This document shows, piece after piece, positions 16,242 to 24,489 of a stretch of 64,000 nt of DNA. Every line of letters begins with the position of its first letter. Positions within the stretch are counted from its first letter, which is position 1. The notes beneath the pieces are model-generated. The model was not told the DNA's origin and searched no databases. It was given only the letters and a program-made list of their open reading frames with translations. A program made the position numbers and the translations under genes. This DNA comes from Micromonospora sp. Llam0 (GTDB lineage Bacteria; Actinomycetota; Actinomycetes; Mycobacteriales; Micromonosporaceae), in NCBI RefSeq assembly GCF_003751085.1, contig NZ_RJJY01000001.1, positions 620,001 through 684,000 of the forward strand, read 5' to 3'.

Positions 16242-17000
16242 ATGTCCAGATTCACCGACCGCACCGCCGTGGTGACCGGCGCCGCCCAGGGCATCGGCGC
16301 GGCGACCGCGCACCGGCTCGCCGGCGAAGGAGCCGCCGTGGCCGTGGTGGACCTCGTCGCCGACGGCGCCAGGACCGTCGCCGACGAGATCACCGCAGCC
16401 GGTGGCCGGGCCGTCGCGATCGGCTGCGACGTCACCGACGCCGACGCGGTGGAGGCGATGACCGCGCAGGTCGTGGAGACCTTCGGCGGCCTGCACGTGC
16501 TGGTCAACAACGCCGGGATCACCCGCGACAACCTGCTGTTCAAGATGCCGGTCGAGGAGTGGGACGCGGTGCTCGCCGCCAACCTGACCAGCATGTTCCT
16601 GTGCTGCCAGGCGGCCCAGCGGCAGATGGTCACCGCCCGGTACGGCCGGATCGTCAACCTGAGCAGCCGGTCCGCGCTCGGCAACCGGGGCCAGGCCAAC
16701 TACGCGGCGGCCAAGGCCGGGGTACAGGGACTCACCGCCACCCTGGCGCTGGAACTCGGCCCGTTCGACATCGCGGTCAACGCGGTCGCGCCGGGGTACG
16801 TGGCGACCCCGATGACCGCGGCCACCGCGGTCCGCACCGGCAGCGACCCGGCCGCCCACCAGCAGCGGGCCGCCGAACAGATCCCGTTGCGCCGGGTCGC
16901 CCAGCCGGCCGAGATCGCCTCGGTCATCGCCTTTCTGGCCAGCGACGACGCCTCGTACGTCACCGGGCAGACCCTCTACGTCAACGGCGGCGCCCGCTAG
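16242..17000 (+). CDS. SDR family oxidoreductase (FabG-like)
   Basis: A 252-residue classical SDR. TGAAQGIG lies near residues 11-18, NNAGITRDNLLFKM follows near residue 87, and YAAAKAGV provides the catalytic Tyr and Lys. The C-terminus SYVTGQTLYVNGG is typical of FabG and of 3-hydroxyacyl-CoA dehydrogenases. A GGGAG site precedes ATG 16242. It sits between two acyl-CoA dehydrogenases and upstream of the MaoC hydratase. The most economical role is oxidation of the 3-hydroxyacyl-CoA made by the hydratase. Fatty-acid biosynthesis is possible but does not suit the neighbours. Confidence 0.9.
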   Translation: MSRFTDRTAVVTGAAQGIGAATAHRLAGEGAAVAVVDLVADGARTVADEITAAGGRAVAIGCDVTDADAVEAMTAQVVETFGGLHVLVNNAGITRDNLLFKMPVEEWDAVLAANLTSMFLCCQAAQRQMVTARYGRIVNLSSRSALGNRGQANYAAAKAGVQGLTATLALELGPFDIAVNAVAPGYVATPMTAATAVRTGSDPAAHQQRAAEQIPLRRVAQPAEIASVIAFLASDDASYVTGQTLYVNGGAR

Positions 17001-17024
17001 ACCCGGCGCAGCGAAGGAGCGGAC

Positions 17025-18197
17025 ATGGACTTCGGACTTTCCACTGAGGAACGGGCGATCCGGGACACGGCGCGTGACTTCATCACCCGGGAGGTGGTGC
17101 CGCTGGAGTCGGAGCTGCTGCGCCGCGAGCGGGCGCACCAGCCCGGGCTGCCCCGCGACGAGCTGCGCGAGCTGCAGCGCCGGGCCCGCACGTTCGGCTT
17201 CTGGGGCCTGGCCACCCCCGAGGAGTACGGCGGGATGGACCTGCCGGCCGTCATGCAGTCGCTGATCTGGACCGAGATCGGCCGGACGGTGGTGCCGTTC
17301 CGGTTCGGCGGCGAGGCGGACAACATCCTGTTCCGGGCCGACCCCGACCAGCGGCGCGAGTACCTGCTCCCGACCATCGAGGGGGAGCGCGCCAGCTGTT
17401 TCGCGATCACCGAGCCGGGCGCCGGTTCCGACGCGGCGAACATCAGGTTCCGCGCCCGCCGCGACGGCGACGACTGGGTGCTCAACGGGGAGAAGACCTT
17501 CATCACCGGGGGCAACGAGGCGGACTTCGCCATCGTCGTCGCGGTGACCGATCCCGAACGCGACGTCCGCGCCGGCGGGGCCACCGCGTTCCTGGTGGAC
17601 CGGGCGATGGGGTGGCGCTCGGAGTTCATCCCCACGATGGGCGAGGGCGGCCCGGCGGCGCTGATCTTCGACGACGTGCGGGTCCCGGGCCGCAACGTGC
17701 TCGGCGCGGTCGGCGAGGGGTTCCGGCTGGGCATGGAGTGGATCGGCAAGGGGCGCTACACCATCCCCTCACACGCCGTCGGCATCGCCGAACGGGCCCT
17801 GCGGATGGCGATCGACCACGCTACCACCCGGCACACCTTCGGCCGACCGATCGGGGACAACCAGGCGATCAGCTGGATGATCGCCGACTCGGAGACCGAA
17901 TTGGAGGCCGCCCGCTGGCTCATCCTGCGGGCCGCCTGGACCGTCGACGCGGGTCTCGACCCACGCCACGCCTCCTCGATGGCGAAGCTCTACGGCGCCG
18001 GAATGGTCAACCGTGTGGTGGACCGGGTGCTGCAGATCCACGGCGGCATGGGCTACACCCGTGAGCTGCCGATCGAGCGGTGGTACCGGCTGGTCCGGCT
18101 CTACCGCATCTTCGAGGGCACCGACGAGATGCAACGACTGATCATCGCCCGCGACCTGCTGCGCGGCTACACCATGTTGGGAGGGCATCTGGCATGA
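17025..18197 (+). CDS. Acyl-CoA dehydrogenase
   Basis: A 390-residue acyl-CoA dehydrogenase of a second subtype. FAITEPGAGSDAAN is the flavin loop, WVLNGEKTFITGG the following strand, and RIFEGTDEMQRL near the C-terminus holds the catalytic Glu. An AAGGAG precedes ATG 17025 by 6 nt. Its stop overlaps the MaoC start (ATGA). The two non-identical acyl-CoA dehydrogenases of this operon may act on substrates of different length or branching, or at successive rounds of beta-oxidation. Confidence 0.92.
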   Translation: MDFGLSTEERAIRDTARDFITREVVPLESELLRRERAHQPGLPRDELRELQRRARTFGFWGLATPEEYGGMDLPAVMQSLIWTEIGRTVVPFRFGGEADNILFRADPDQRREYLLPTIEGERASCFAITEPGAGSDAANIRFRARRDGDDWVLNGEKTFITGGNEADFAIVVAVTDPERDVRAGGATAFLVDRAMGWRSEFIPTMGEGGPAALIFDDVRVPGRNVLGAVGEGFRLGMEWIGKGRYTIPSHAVGIAERALRMAIDHATTRHTFGRPIGDNQAISWMIADSETELEAARWLILRAAWTVDAGLDPRHASSMAKLYGAGMVNRVVDRVLQIHGGMGYTRELPIERWYRLVRLYRIFEGTDEMQRLIIARDLLRGYTMLGGHLA

Positions 18198-18658
18198 GGA
18201 TCTTCGCCACCACCGAGGACCTGGCCGCGGCCGTGGGTGAATCGCTGGGACCGGGGGACTGGTTCCCGGTCGACCAGACCCGGGTCGACGGGTTCGCTGC
18301 CGCCACCGACGACCATCAGTGGATCCATCTCGACCCGCAACGGGCGGCCGACGGGCCGTACGGCGTCACGATCGCCCACGGCTTGCTCACCCTGTCGCTG
18401 ATCCCGGCCCTGATGCGCCGGCTCTACCAGGTGGAGGGAGTGCGGACGGCCGTCAACTACGGGCTCAACAAGGTCCGGTTCCCGGCTCCGGTCCGCACCG
18501 GATCCGCCGTACGGGCCGAGGCCGTCATCGCCGCGGTCGACCCGGTGGACGGCGGCGTGCAGGTGGTCATGGCGGTGACTGTGACCGCCGACACCGCAGG
18601 CAAGCCGGTCTGCGTCGCCGAGACGGTGAGCCGGCTGCTGACCGGAGCGTCCCGGTGA
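18194..18658 (+). CDS. MaoC family dehydratase ((R)-enoyl-CoA hydratase type)
   Basis: A 154-residue single hot-dog domain. The hydratase motif FAAATDDHQWIHLDP (34-48) carries Asp40 and His45, followed by TIAHGLLTLSLIP. It would hydrate the enoyl-CoA from the acyl-CoA dehydrogenases. ATG 18194 overlaps the upstream stop by 4 bp and is preferred to the longer in-frame extension, which only shadows the ACAD gene. The gene overlaps the ligase start (GTGA). Confidence 0.92.
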   Translation: MRIFATTEDLAAAVGESLGPGDWFPVDQTRVDGFAAATDDHQWIHLDPQRAADGPYGVTIAHGLLTLSLIPALMRRLYQVEGVRTAVNYGLNKVRFPAPVRTGSAVRAEAVIAAVDPVDGGVQVVMAVTVTADTAGKPVCVAETVSRLLTGASR

Positions 18659-20223
18659 CCGCCCTGTCGCTGGCCGCCGTGCTGGCCGAGAGCGCGCGGC
18701 GGCACCCGGACACCGTCGCGGTGGTGGACGGGGCGTCCCGGATCACCTACGCCGAGCTGTGGCTGGAGGCCCGCTGCCACGCCGCCGCCCTTACCGAGCT
18801 GGGCGTGCGACCCGGCGACCGGATCGCGTTGTTCGCCCCCAACGTGGCCGACTTCCCCCGCGTCTACTACGCGGCGTTGGCGGCCGGCGCGGTGGTCGTG
18901 CCGGTGCACCTGCTGCTCACCCCGGCCGAGGCCGGGTACGTGCTGCGCGACAGCGGTGTCACGTTGGTGGTCTGCCACACCGCGCTGCTGGCGCTCGGTG
19001 CCGCCGCGGCCACGCTTGCCGGGGTGGAGGTGGTGACGGTCGGTCCGGCGGCGCCCGGGTCGGACCTGCGGCGGCTGGAGGACATCGGTGACGGCCTGGC
19101 ACCACTGCCCTCGTACCGGACGCGGTCGGCAGAGGACCCGGCGGTGGTCCTCTACACCAGTGGGACCACCGGCACCGCCAAGGGCGCCCTGCTCACCCAT
19201 CTCAACCTGGTGATGAACGCGACTGTCAACGCCTTCGACGCCAACGAGGCCCGTGCCAGCGACGTGGTCCTCGGCTGCCTGCCGCTGTTCCACAGCTTCG
19301 GCCAGACCGTCGCGATGAACGGCACCTTCCGGGTCGGCGCGACCCTGGTGCTGCTGAGCCGGTTCAGTGGTCCGGCCGCGCTCGACCTGATGGTCCGGGA
19401 ACGGGTGGACGTCTTCCACGGCGTGCCGACGATGTACATCGCGTTGCTGGAGGCCGCCCGAAACCGGGAGGTGCTGCCGAGCCTGCGGTTGTGCATCAGC
19501 GGCGGGGCGGCACTGCCGACCACGGTCCTGGAACGCTTCAACACGGCGTTCCGGACGACCATCTACGAGGGGTACGGGCTCTCCGAGACCTCTCCGACCG
19601 CCACCACCAACCAGCCGTGGTCCGGCACCCGGGCGGGCAGCGTCGGGCACCCGGTCTGGGGGGTCGAGGTGGAGATCGCCCGCGCGGAGCTGGCGGACCG
19701 GATCGAACTGCTGGGCGTCGGCGAGCTCGGTGAGATCGTGATCCGGGGACACAACGTCTTCGCCGGTTACCTCGGCCGTCCCGAAGCCACCGAGGAGGCG
19801 ATCGTGGACGGCTGGTTCCGCAGTGGCGACCTCGGTCGCAAGGACGCCGACGGGTTCGTCTTCATCGTTGACCGGAAGAAGGAAATCGTGATCCGGGGTG
19901 GCTTCAACGTCTACCCCCGGGAGGTCGAGGAGGTCCTGGCCCGACATCCGGCGGTTGGCCAGGTCGCGGTCGTCGGCGTACCCGACGCCCGGCACGGCGA
20001 GGAGATCTGCGCGGTGGTCGTGCCGGACAGCACCGCCGGCCCGGTGCCGACCGAGGCCGAGCTGGTCGACTGGGCGCGTGGCCACCTCGGCCGGCACAAG
20101 TATCCCCGGATCGTGCGGTACGTCGACTCGCTGCCGCTCGGACCTAGCCTCAAGGTGCGCAAACGCGAGCTGCGGGAGTCGATGCGCCAGGAGATGGCGG
20201 TCGACCGGGCGGACCAGGGCTGA
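18655..20223 (+). CDS. AMP-dependent acyl-CoA synthetase/ligase
   Basis: A 522-residue adenylate-forming enzyme that activates a carboxylic acid to acyl-AMP and then acyl-CoA. Motifs in order: LYTSGTTGTAKGALLTH (P-loop-like, near 165), GYGLSETSP (near 310), GWFRSGD (near 385), DRKKEIVIRGGFNVYPRE (hinge) and the C-terminal catalytic Lys in GPSLKVRKRELRE. The GTG at 18655 overlaps the MaoC stop (GTGA). A much longer open frame upstream is only the shadow of the MaoC gene. As last gene of the operon it supplies the CoA ester that the other enzymes degrade. The acid is likely the product of the ALDH. A perfect hairpin terminator follows immediately. Confidence 0.93.
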   Translation: MTALSLAAVLAESARRHPDTVAVVDGASRITYAELWLEARCHAAALTELGVRPGDRIALFAPNVADFPRVYYAALAAGAVVVPVHLLLTPAEAGYVLRDSGVTLVVCHTALLALGAAAATLAGVEVVTVGPAAPGSDLRRLEDIGDGLAPLPSYRTRSAEDPAVVLYTSGTTGTAKGALLTHLNLVMNATVNAFDANEARASDVVLGCLPLFHSFGQTVAMNGTFRVGATLVLLSRFSGPAALDLMVRERVDVFHGVPTMYIALLEAARNREVLPSLRLCISGGAALPTTVLERFNTAFRTTIYEGYGLSETSPTATTNQPWSGTRAGSVGHPVWGVEVEIARAELADRIELLGVGELGEIVIRGHNVFAGYLGRPEATEEAIVDGWFRSGDLGRKDADGFVFIVDRKKEIVIRGGFNVYPREVEEVLARHPAVGQVAVVGVPDARHGEEICAVVVPDSTAGPVPTEAELVDWARGHLGRHKYPRIVRYVDSLPLGPSLKVRKRELRESMRQEMAVDRADQG

Positions 20224-20267
20224 CCGGTACGGCGGTCCTGGTCGGCAACCGGGACCGCCGTACCGGT
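20223..20267. terminator. Bidirectional terminator between ligase and yggT
   Basis: A perfect 16-bp inverted repeat, ACCGGTACGGCGGTCC (20223-20238) with its complement at 20252-20267 and a 13-nt loop, begins at the ligase stop codon and ends 8 nt before the convergent yggT stop. No T-tract is present, as is common in actinomycetes. Confidence 0.8.
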
Positions 20268-20274
20268 GGCCGGG

Positions 20275-20553
20275 TCACGGCAGCAGCACCCGGATCAGCG
20301 CGATGGCGACGAAGACGACGATGAAGGAGAGATCGATGGCGGCGCCGCCGACGCGCAACGGCGGCAGCACCCGCCGGACCGGGGCCAGCACCGGCTCGGT
20401 CACCGTGTGCAGGGCGGCGGTCGCGCGGGAGCGGAGCGAGTCGCGCGGGCTCGGCCCGGCCAGCACCGTGCTCCAGTCGAGGATCGCGCGGGCGACGAGC
20501 AGCAACTGGAAGACCAGCAGCAGCAGACTCAGGAGTGCGAGCAGGGGACCCAT
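20275..20553 (-). CDS. YggT family membrane protein
   Basis: A 92-residue integral membrane protein with two hydrophobic helices (residues 3-26 and 70-92) separated by a basic loop holding the family's VTEPVLAPVRRVLPP motif and AAIDLSF at the second helix. YggT/YlmG proteins are small membrane proteins linked in other bacteria to division-site or osmotic functions; the biochemical role is not known. GGAGG lies 8 nt before ATG 20553. It is monocistronic here, ending at a shared terminator. Confidence 0.9.
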   Translation of the reverse strand: MGPLLALLSLLLLVFQLLLVARAILDWSTVLAGPSPRDSLRSRATAALHTVTEPVLAPVRRVLPPLRVGGAAIDLSFIVVFVAIALIRVLLP

Positions 20554-20624
20554 CGGGGCAGACCTCCAGGACGACCGGTGAGCGTCCCACTATGCCTGGC
20601 GTTTGTGTGTGGTCGCTGAGAATC

Positions 20625-20658
20625 GCCGGGGCGGACGGGCCCGATCGGCCGCCCCGGC
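20625..20658. repeat. Inverted repeat in the yggT/alkZ-like divergent region
   Basis: GCCGGGGCGG (20625-20634) and CCGCCCCGGC (20649-20658) form a perfect 10-bp stem with a 14-nt loop between two divergent genes. It cannot terminate either coding transcript, so it could be a leader structure of the yggT mRNA or a protein site. Confidence 0.45.
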
Positions 20659-20701
20659 TACGGGCCAGCCAGCACCGTCCGACGATGTCGTACCCGGGCG
20701 G

Positions 20702-20715
20702 TAGGTTGCCTGGCG
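20702..20715 (+). promoter_or_regulatory. Leaderless -10 of the AlkZ-like gene
   Basis: TAGGTT (20702-20707) ends 8 nt before ATG 20716 and there is no Shine-Dalgarno sequence. This -10 is identical to that before dapA. Confidence 0.45.
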
Positions 20716-21963
20716 ATGCCCGTACCAGAAAGTCTCTCGCTCGCCCAGGCCCGCCGGATCGCGCTGGCCGCCCAGGGCTTCGCCGACCCCGCGCCGACCG
20801 GGGTGCCGACCCGGCGGCACCTGCGCCGGGTGCTGGACCGGGTCGGCCTGATCCAGATCGACTCGGTCAACGTCCTGCAGCGCGCCCACTACCTGCCGCT
20901 GTACAGCCGGCTCGGCCCGTACCCGACCGACCTGCTGGACCGGGCCGCCGCGCATGCTCCCCGGGAGCTGTTCGAGTACTGGGGTCACGAGGCGTCGCTG
21001 ATCCCGGTCGACCTGCAGCCGGCACTGCGCTGGCGGATGGCCCGCGCCCGCGACGACGCCTGGGGCGGCATCCGGCGGATCGCCGTCGAGCAGCCTGAGC
21101 TGGTCGCCCGGGTGCTCGCCGAGGTCCGCGAGCACGGCCCGGTCACCGCCGCGCAGATCGAGCAGGACACGATGCGGCCGAGCGGCAACTGGGGGTGGAA
21201 CTGGTCGGCGGTGAAGACCGCACTGGAGTACCTGTTCTGGGCCGGCGAGATCAGCTCCGCCGGGCGGACCAGCACCTTTGCCCGCCGCTACGACGTGCCG
21301 GAGCGGGTGCTGCCGCCCCGGGTCGTCGCCGCGTCGACGCCGAGTGAGGCGCAGGCGCACCGACAGCTGGTCGAGGTCGCCGCCCGGTGCCTGGGCGTGG
21401 CCGCCGAGCCGGAGCTGCGTGACTACTTCCGGCTGTCGGCGGCGGCGGTCCGGCCGGTCGTCGCTGACCTGGTCGCGGACGGCATCCTGCGCCCGGTCCG
21501 GGTGCAGGGCTGGTCGCAGCCCGCCTACCTGCACCACCGGGCCCGGCTGCCGCGCTGGATCCGGGCCGCCACGCTGCTCAGCCCGTTCGATCCGGTGGTC
21601 TGGGAGCGGGCCCGCACCGAGCGGCTGTTCGGGCTGCGGTACCGGATCGAGATCTACGTGCCGGCCGCGCAGCGGGTGCACGGCTACTACGTACTGCCGT
21701 TCCTCGACGGCGACCGGCTGACCGCGCTGGTCGACCTCAAGGCGGACCGGGCCGCCGGGGTGCTGCGGGTGCCGGCCGCCTGGCCGGTGCCGGGTGCCAC
21801 CACCGATCCGGAGCAGACCGCGACCGCCCTGGCCGGCGAGCTGGCCCGGATGGCCGGCTGGCTCGGCCTGTCGCAGGTCGCGGCACCGGCCGCCGGCGAC
21901 CTGGCCGGGCCGCTGACCCGGGCGTTGGGCGCCGCCGGTGCGCGCGCCGTGGTCGTCGGCTGA
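20716..21963 (+). CDS. Winged-helix DNA glycosylase, AlkZ/YcaQ (HTH_42) family
   Basis: A 415-residue protein of the HTH_42 family, whose characterised members AlkZ and YcaQ excise bulky or crosslinked alkylated bases. The catalytic QxD is visible as Gln47-Ile48-Asp49 in [22 protein letters not shown] (first 20 residues matter), followed by [10 protein letters not shown], both family hallmarks. Tandem winged-helix segments cover residues 20-320 and a beta-barrel end includes [10 protein letters not shown]. It is likely a base-excision enzyme for alkylation damage, cytosolic and monocistronic. Some AlkZ paralogues give self-resistance to genotoxic antibiotics, but no biosynthetic cluster is adjacent. 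Confidence 0.85.
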   Translation: MPVPESLSLAQARRIALAAQGFADPAPTGVPTRRHLRRVLDRVGLIQIDSVNVLQRAHYLPLYSRLGPYPTDLLDRAAAHAPRELFEYWGHEASLIPVDLQPALRWRMARARDDAWGGIRRIAVEQPELVARVLAEVREHGPVTAAQIEQDTMRPSGNWGWNWSAVKTALEYLFWAGEISSAGRTSTFARRYDVPERVLPPRVVAASTPSEAQAHRQLVEVAARCLGVAAEPELRDYFRLSAAAVRPVVADLVADGILRPVRVQGWSQPAYLHHRARLPRWIRAATLLSPFDPVVWERARTERLFGLRYRIEIYVPAAQRVHGYYVLPFLDGDRLTALVDLKADRAAGVLRVPAAWPVPGATTDPEQTATALAGELARMAGWLGLSQVAAPAAGDLAGPLTRALGAAGARAVVVG

Positions 21964-22054
21964 GCGCCGCCGGTGCGCGGCGTGGTCGTCGGGCTGAGCC
22001 GGCGGGACCGGCCGGTGTACGGTGGGGCGGTCGGCATCGAGGGAGGCGTGACGG

Positions 22055-22654
22055 ATGGCGGGTCCAGACGGCGTGGCGGTGCAGCGGCCCGTCGGCGACG
22101 CTCCGACCCCACCGGGCGACGGTCCGGCACCGCCCGGCGACGCCTATTCGTACCCCGACGCCCACTTCCACGATCACCAGCAGTACGCGTACCAGCCGCA
22201 GGCCCAACCGGACCGGTTCACCGGCCTGGTCAACCGGCTCTGGGCGCGGTCGCCGCGCTGGCTGGCCCCGCTGGCGGTGCTCGGCTGTATCGGCGCGGCC
22301 GCCGGCTACACGGTGATCACCGATCCGACGACCAGCAGCGCGGAGGCGGCGCCCAGCTGCCTGCTGAAGCTGACCACCGGGCTGGACTGCCCGGGCTGCG
22401 GCGGGACCCGGGCGGTCTGGTACCTGCTCAACGGTGATCTCGGCGCTGCTGCCCGGCACCACCTGCTGGTGGTCTTCGCCGTTCCGTTCCTGCTCTACGT
22501 CTACCTGGCCTGGGTCGGCCAGCAGCTGTTCCGGTGGCGGCTGCCGCAGTTGTCGCTCAGCCCGACGGCGGTCGGCTGGTCGCTGGGCGTCTGGTTGGCG
22601 TTCTCGGTGCTGCGCAACCTGCCGTGGGAGCCGTTCAGCTGGTTCTACGTCTGA
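22055..22654 (+). CDS. DUF2752 family membrane protein
   Basis: A 199-residue protein. A Pro/His/Tyr-rich cytoplasmic stretch of about 65 residues is followed by a first helix (residues 72-88). The family motif [15 protein letters not shown] sits near residue 112, and two more helices occupy 130-155 and 170-195. GGAGG lies upstream of ATG 22055. The CPGCGGTR element is diagnostic of DUF2752; the function of the family is unknown. The two cysteines might bind metal or be redox active. Confidence 0.85.
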   Translation: MAGPDGVAVQRPVGDAPTPPGDGPAPPGDAYSYPDAHFHDHQQYAYQPQAQPDRFTGLVNRLWARSPRWLAPLAVLGCIGAAAGYTVITDPTTSSAEAAPSCLLKLTTGLDCPGCGGTRAVWYLLNGDLGAAARHHLLVVFAVPFLLYVYLAWVGQQLFRWRLPQLSLSPTAVGWSLGVWLAFSVLRNLPWEPFSWFYV

Positions 22655-22736
22655 CCACTGCGGCCGTCCTGCGGCCCGCCCAGTGGGCCGGCCCGCCCGA
22701 TGGACGCCGTGTTTGCCCGTGGTGCCGGCCGGCAAC

Positions 22737-22749
22737 TAGAGTCCGAGAA
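22737..22749 (+). promoter_or_regulatory. Leaderless -10 of thyX
   Basis: TAGAGT (22737-22742) ends 7 nt before ATG 22750; no ribosome-binding site precedes the start. Confidence 0.45.
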
Positions 22750-23505
22750 ATGCCGGAAATCGTGTCGCCGCAGGTCACGCTGATCGCCTGGACCCAGTTC
22801 CAGCCGCCCGCCGACGTCGACTGGTCGACCGACGCCGACGGCGGTCAGGCCCTCGCCGAGTTCGCCGGCCGGGCCTGCTACCAGTCGTGGCGCAAACCCA
22901 ACCCGGCGACCGCCACCAACGCCGGCTACCTGCGACACATCCTGGACAGCGGGCACCTGTCGGTGCTGGAGCACGGCAGTGTCACGTTCTACCTGACCGG
23001 GATCTCCCGGTCGCTGACCCACGAGCTGATCCGGCACCGGCACTTCTCCTACTCCCAGCTGTCCCAGCGGTACGTGCCGGAGCGCGACGCGGCCATGGTC
23101 GAGCCGGCGGTGATCGCCGAGGACCCCGAGCTGCACCAGCAGTTCGTCGCCGCCGCCGAGGCGAGCGTGCGGGCCTACACCGAGCTGCTGGAGGGCCTGG
23201 AGAAGCGGTTCGCCGACGAACCCAACCCGACACTGCGCCGCAAGCAGGCCCGGCAGGCGGCCCGGGCGGTGCTGCCGAACGCCACCGAGACCCGGATCGT
23301 GGTCACCGGCAACTACCGGGCCTGGCGGCACTTCATCGGGATGCGGGCCACCGAGCACGCCGACGTCGAGATCCGCGAGTTGGCGGTGGAGTGCCTGCGG
23401 CAGCTGCAGCGGGTCGCGCCGAGCGTCTTCGCCGACTTCGAGATCAGCCGGTTGCCGGACGGCAGCGAGGTCGCCGCGAGCCCGTACACCCGGCAGGGGG
23501 AGTAG
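22750..23505 (+). CDS. thyX: FAD-dependent thymidylate synthase ThyX
   Basis: A 251-residue flavin-dependent thymidylate synthase making dTMP from dUMP with methylenetetrahydrofolate and NADPH. The ThyX signature is at residues 95-107: Arg95-His96-Arg97, seven residues, then Ser105, in [15 protein letters not shown] second conserved block is [22 protein letters not shown] 22750 is chosen because the family begins there and a -10 hexamer lies 7 nt upstream; the frame is open further but without homology. It is followed by dapA, the same order as Rv2754c-Rv2753c in M. tuberculosis. Confidence 0.95.
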   Translation: MPEIVSPQVTLIAWTQFQPPADVDWSTDADGGQALAEFAGRACYQSWRKPNPATATNAGYLRHILDSGHLSVLEHGSVTFYLTGISRSLTHELIRHRHFSYSQLSQRYVPERDAAMVEPAVIAEDPELHQQFVAAAEASVRAYTELLEGLEKRFADEPNPTLRRKQARQAARAVLPNATETRIVVTGNYRAWRHFIGMRATEHADVEIRELAVECLRQLQRVAPSVFADFEISRLPDGSEVAASPYTRQGE

Positions 23506-23553
23506 TCCGCCGGCCCGTACCACCAGCGCTGAGAACGCGGTGCGGCCGTCCGA

Positions 23554-23565
23554 TAGGTTGTCCGT
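23554..23565 (+). promoter_or_regulatory. Leaderless -10 of dapA
   Basis: TAGGTT (23554-23559) ends 6 nt before ATG 23566, predicting transcription from the A of the start codon. There is no Shine-Dalgarno sequence. Confidence 0.5.
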
Positions 23566-24489
23566 ATGACGCAGCACCACCTAGCCGGTCCCGGGGCGGG
23601 GACACCGACCCCGTTCGGGCGACTCCTGACCGCCATGGTCACCCCGATGAACGACGACGGCTCGCTCGACCTCGACGGCGCCGCCCGGCTGGCCAGCTAC
23701 CTGGTCGACGAGCAGGCCAACGACGCCCTGGTGATCAGCGGCACCACCGGCGAGTCGCCGACCACCACCGACGTCGAGAAGGAGCAGCTGCTCCGGGTCG
23801 TCATCGACGCCGTCGGGGACCGGGCCCGGGTGGTCGCCGGTGTCGGCACCAACGACACCCGGCACACGGTCGAGTTGGCGGTCGCCGCCGAGAAGGTCGG
23901 CGCGCACGGGCTGCTGGTGGTCGCGCCGTACTACAACAAGCCGCCGCAGGCCGGGGTGGTCCGGCACTTCACCGAGGTCGCCGACGCGACCGGGCTGCCG
24001 GTGATGGCGTACGACATCCCGCACCGCACCGGCATCGCGATGAGCAGCGAGACCCTGGCCCGGCTCGGCGAGCACGAGCGGATCGTCGCGGTCAAGGACG
24101 CCAAGGGCGATCTGGCCGCCACCTCCTGGGTGACCGGCCGCACCGACCTGGCGTACTACTGCGGTGACGACGCGCTCACCCTGCCGACGCTGGCGATCGG
24201 CGGGGTCGGACTGGTCGGCACCTCGACCCACCTGACCGGTGCGCTGACCAAACAGATGATCGAGGCGTACGTCGCCGGCGAGCACGCCGCCGCGCTGGCC
24301 CTGCACCGCCGGTTGCTGCCGTTGTTCACCGGCATCTTCCGCAGCCCCGGCACGATCCTGGTCAAGGCGGCGCTCGGGGTGCTCGACCTGCCCGCCGGGC
24401 CGGTGCGTTCGCCGCTGGTCGAGGCCACCGACGCCGAGTTGGACCAGCTGCGGGCCGACTGCGCCGACGCCGGACTGGAGCTGCCGTGA
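23566..24489 (+). CDS. dapA: 4-hydroxy-tetrahydrodipicolinate synthase
   Basis: A 307-residue TIM-barrel aldolase that condenses pyruvate with aspartate semialdehyde, the first committed step of lysine and diaminopimelate synthesis. The triad is visible as Thr60-Thr61 in SGTTGESPTT, Tyr149 in AYDIPHR, and Schiff-base Lys177 in VAVKDAKGDL. The YYNKPPQAG loop is also present. The length is normal with a slightly long N-terminus. The stop overlaps the RNase J GTG (GTGA), so the two are co-translated, as in mycobacteria (Rv2753c-Rv2752c). Confidence 0.95.
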   Translation: MTQHHLAGPGAGTPTPFGRLLTAMVTPMNDDGSLDLDGAARLASYLVDEQANDALVISGTTGESPTTTDVEKEQLLRVVIDAVGDRARVVAGVGTNDTRHTVELAVAAEKVGAHGLLVVAPYYNKPPQAGVVRHFTEVADATGLPVMAYDIPHRTGIAMSSETLARLGEHERIVAVKDAKGDLAATSWVTGRTDLAYYCGDDALTLPTLAIGGVGLVGTSTHLTGALTKQMIEAYVAGEHAAALALHRRLLPLFTGIFRSPGTILVKAALGVLDLPAGPVRSPLVEATDAELDQLRADCADAGLELP

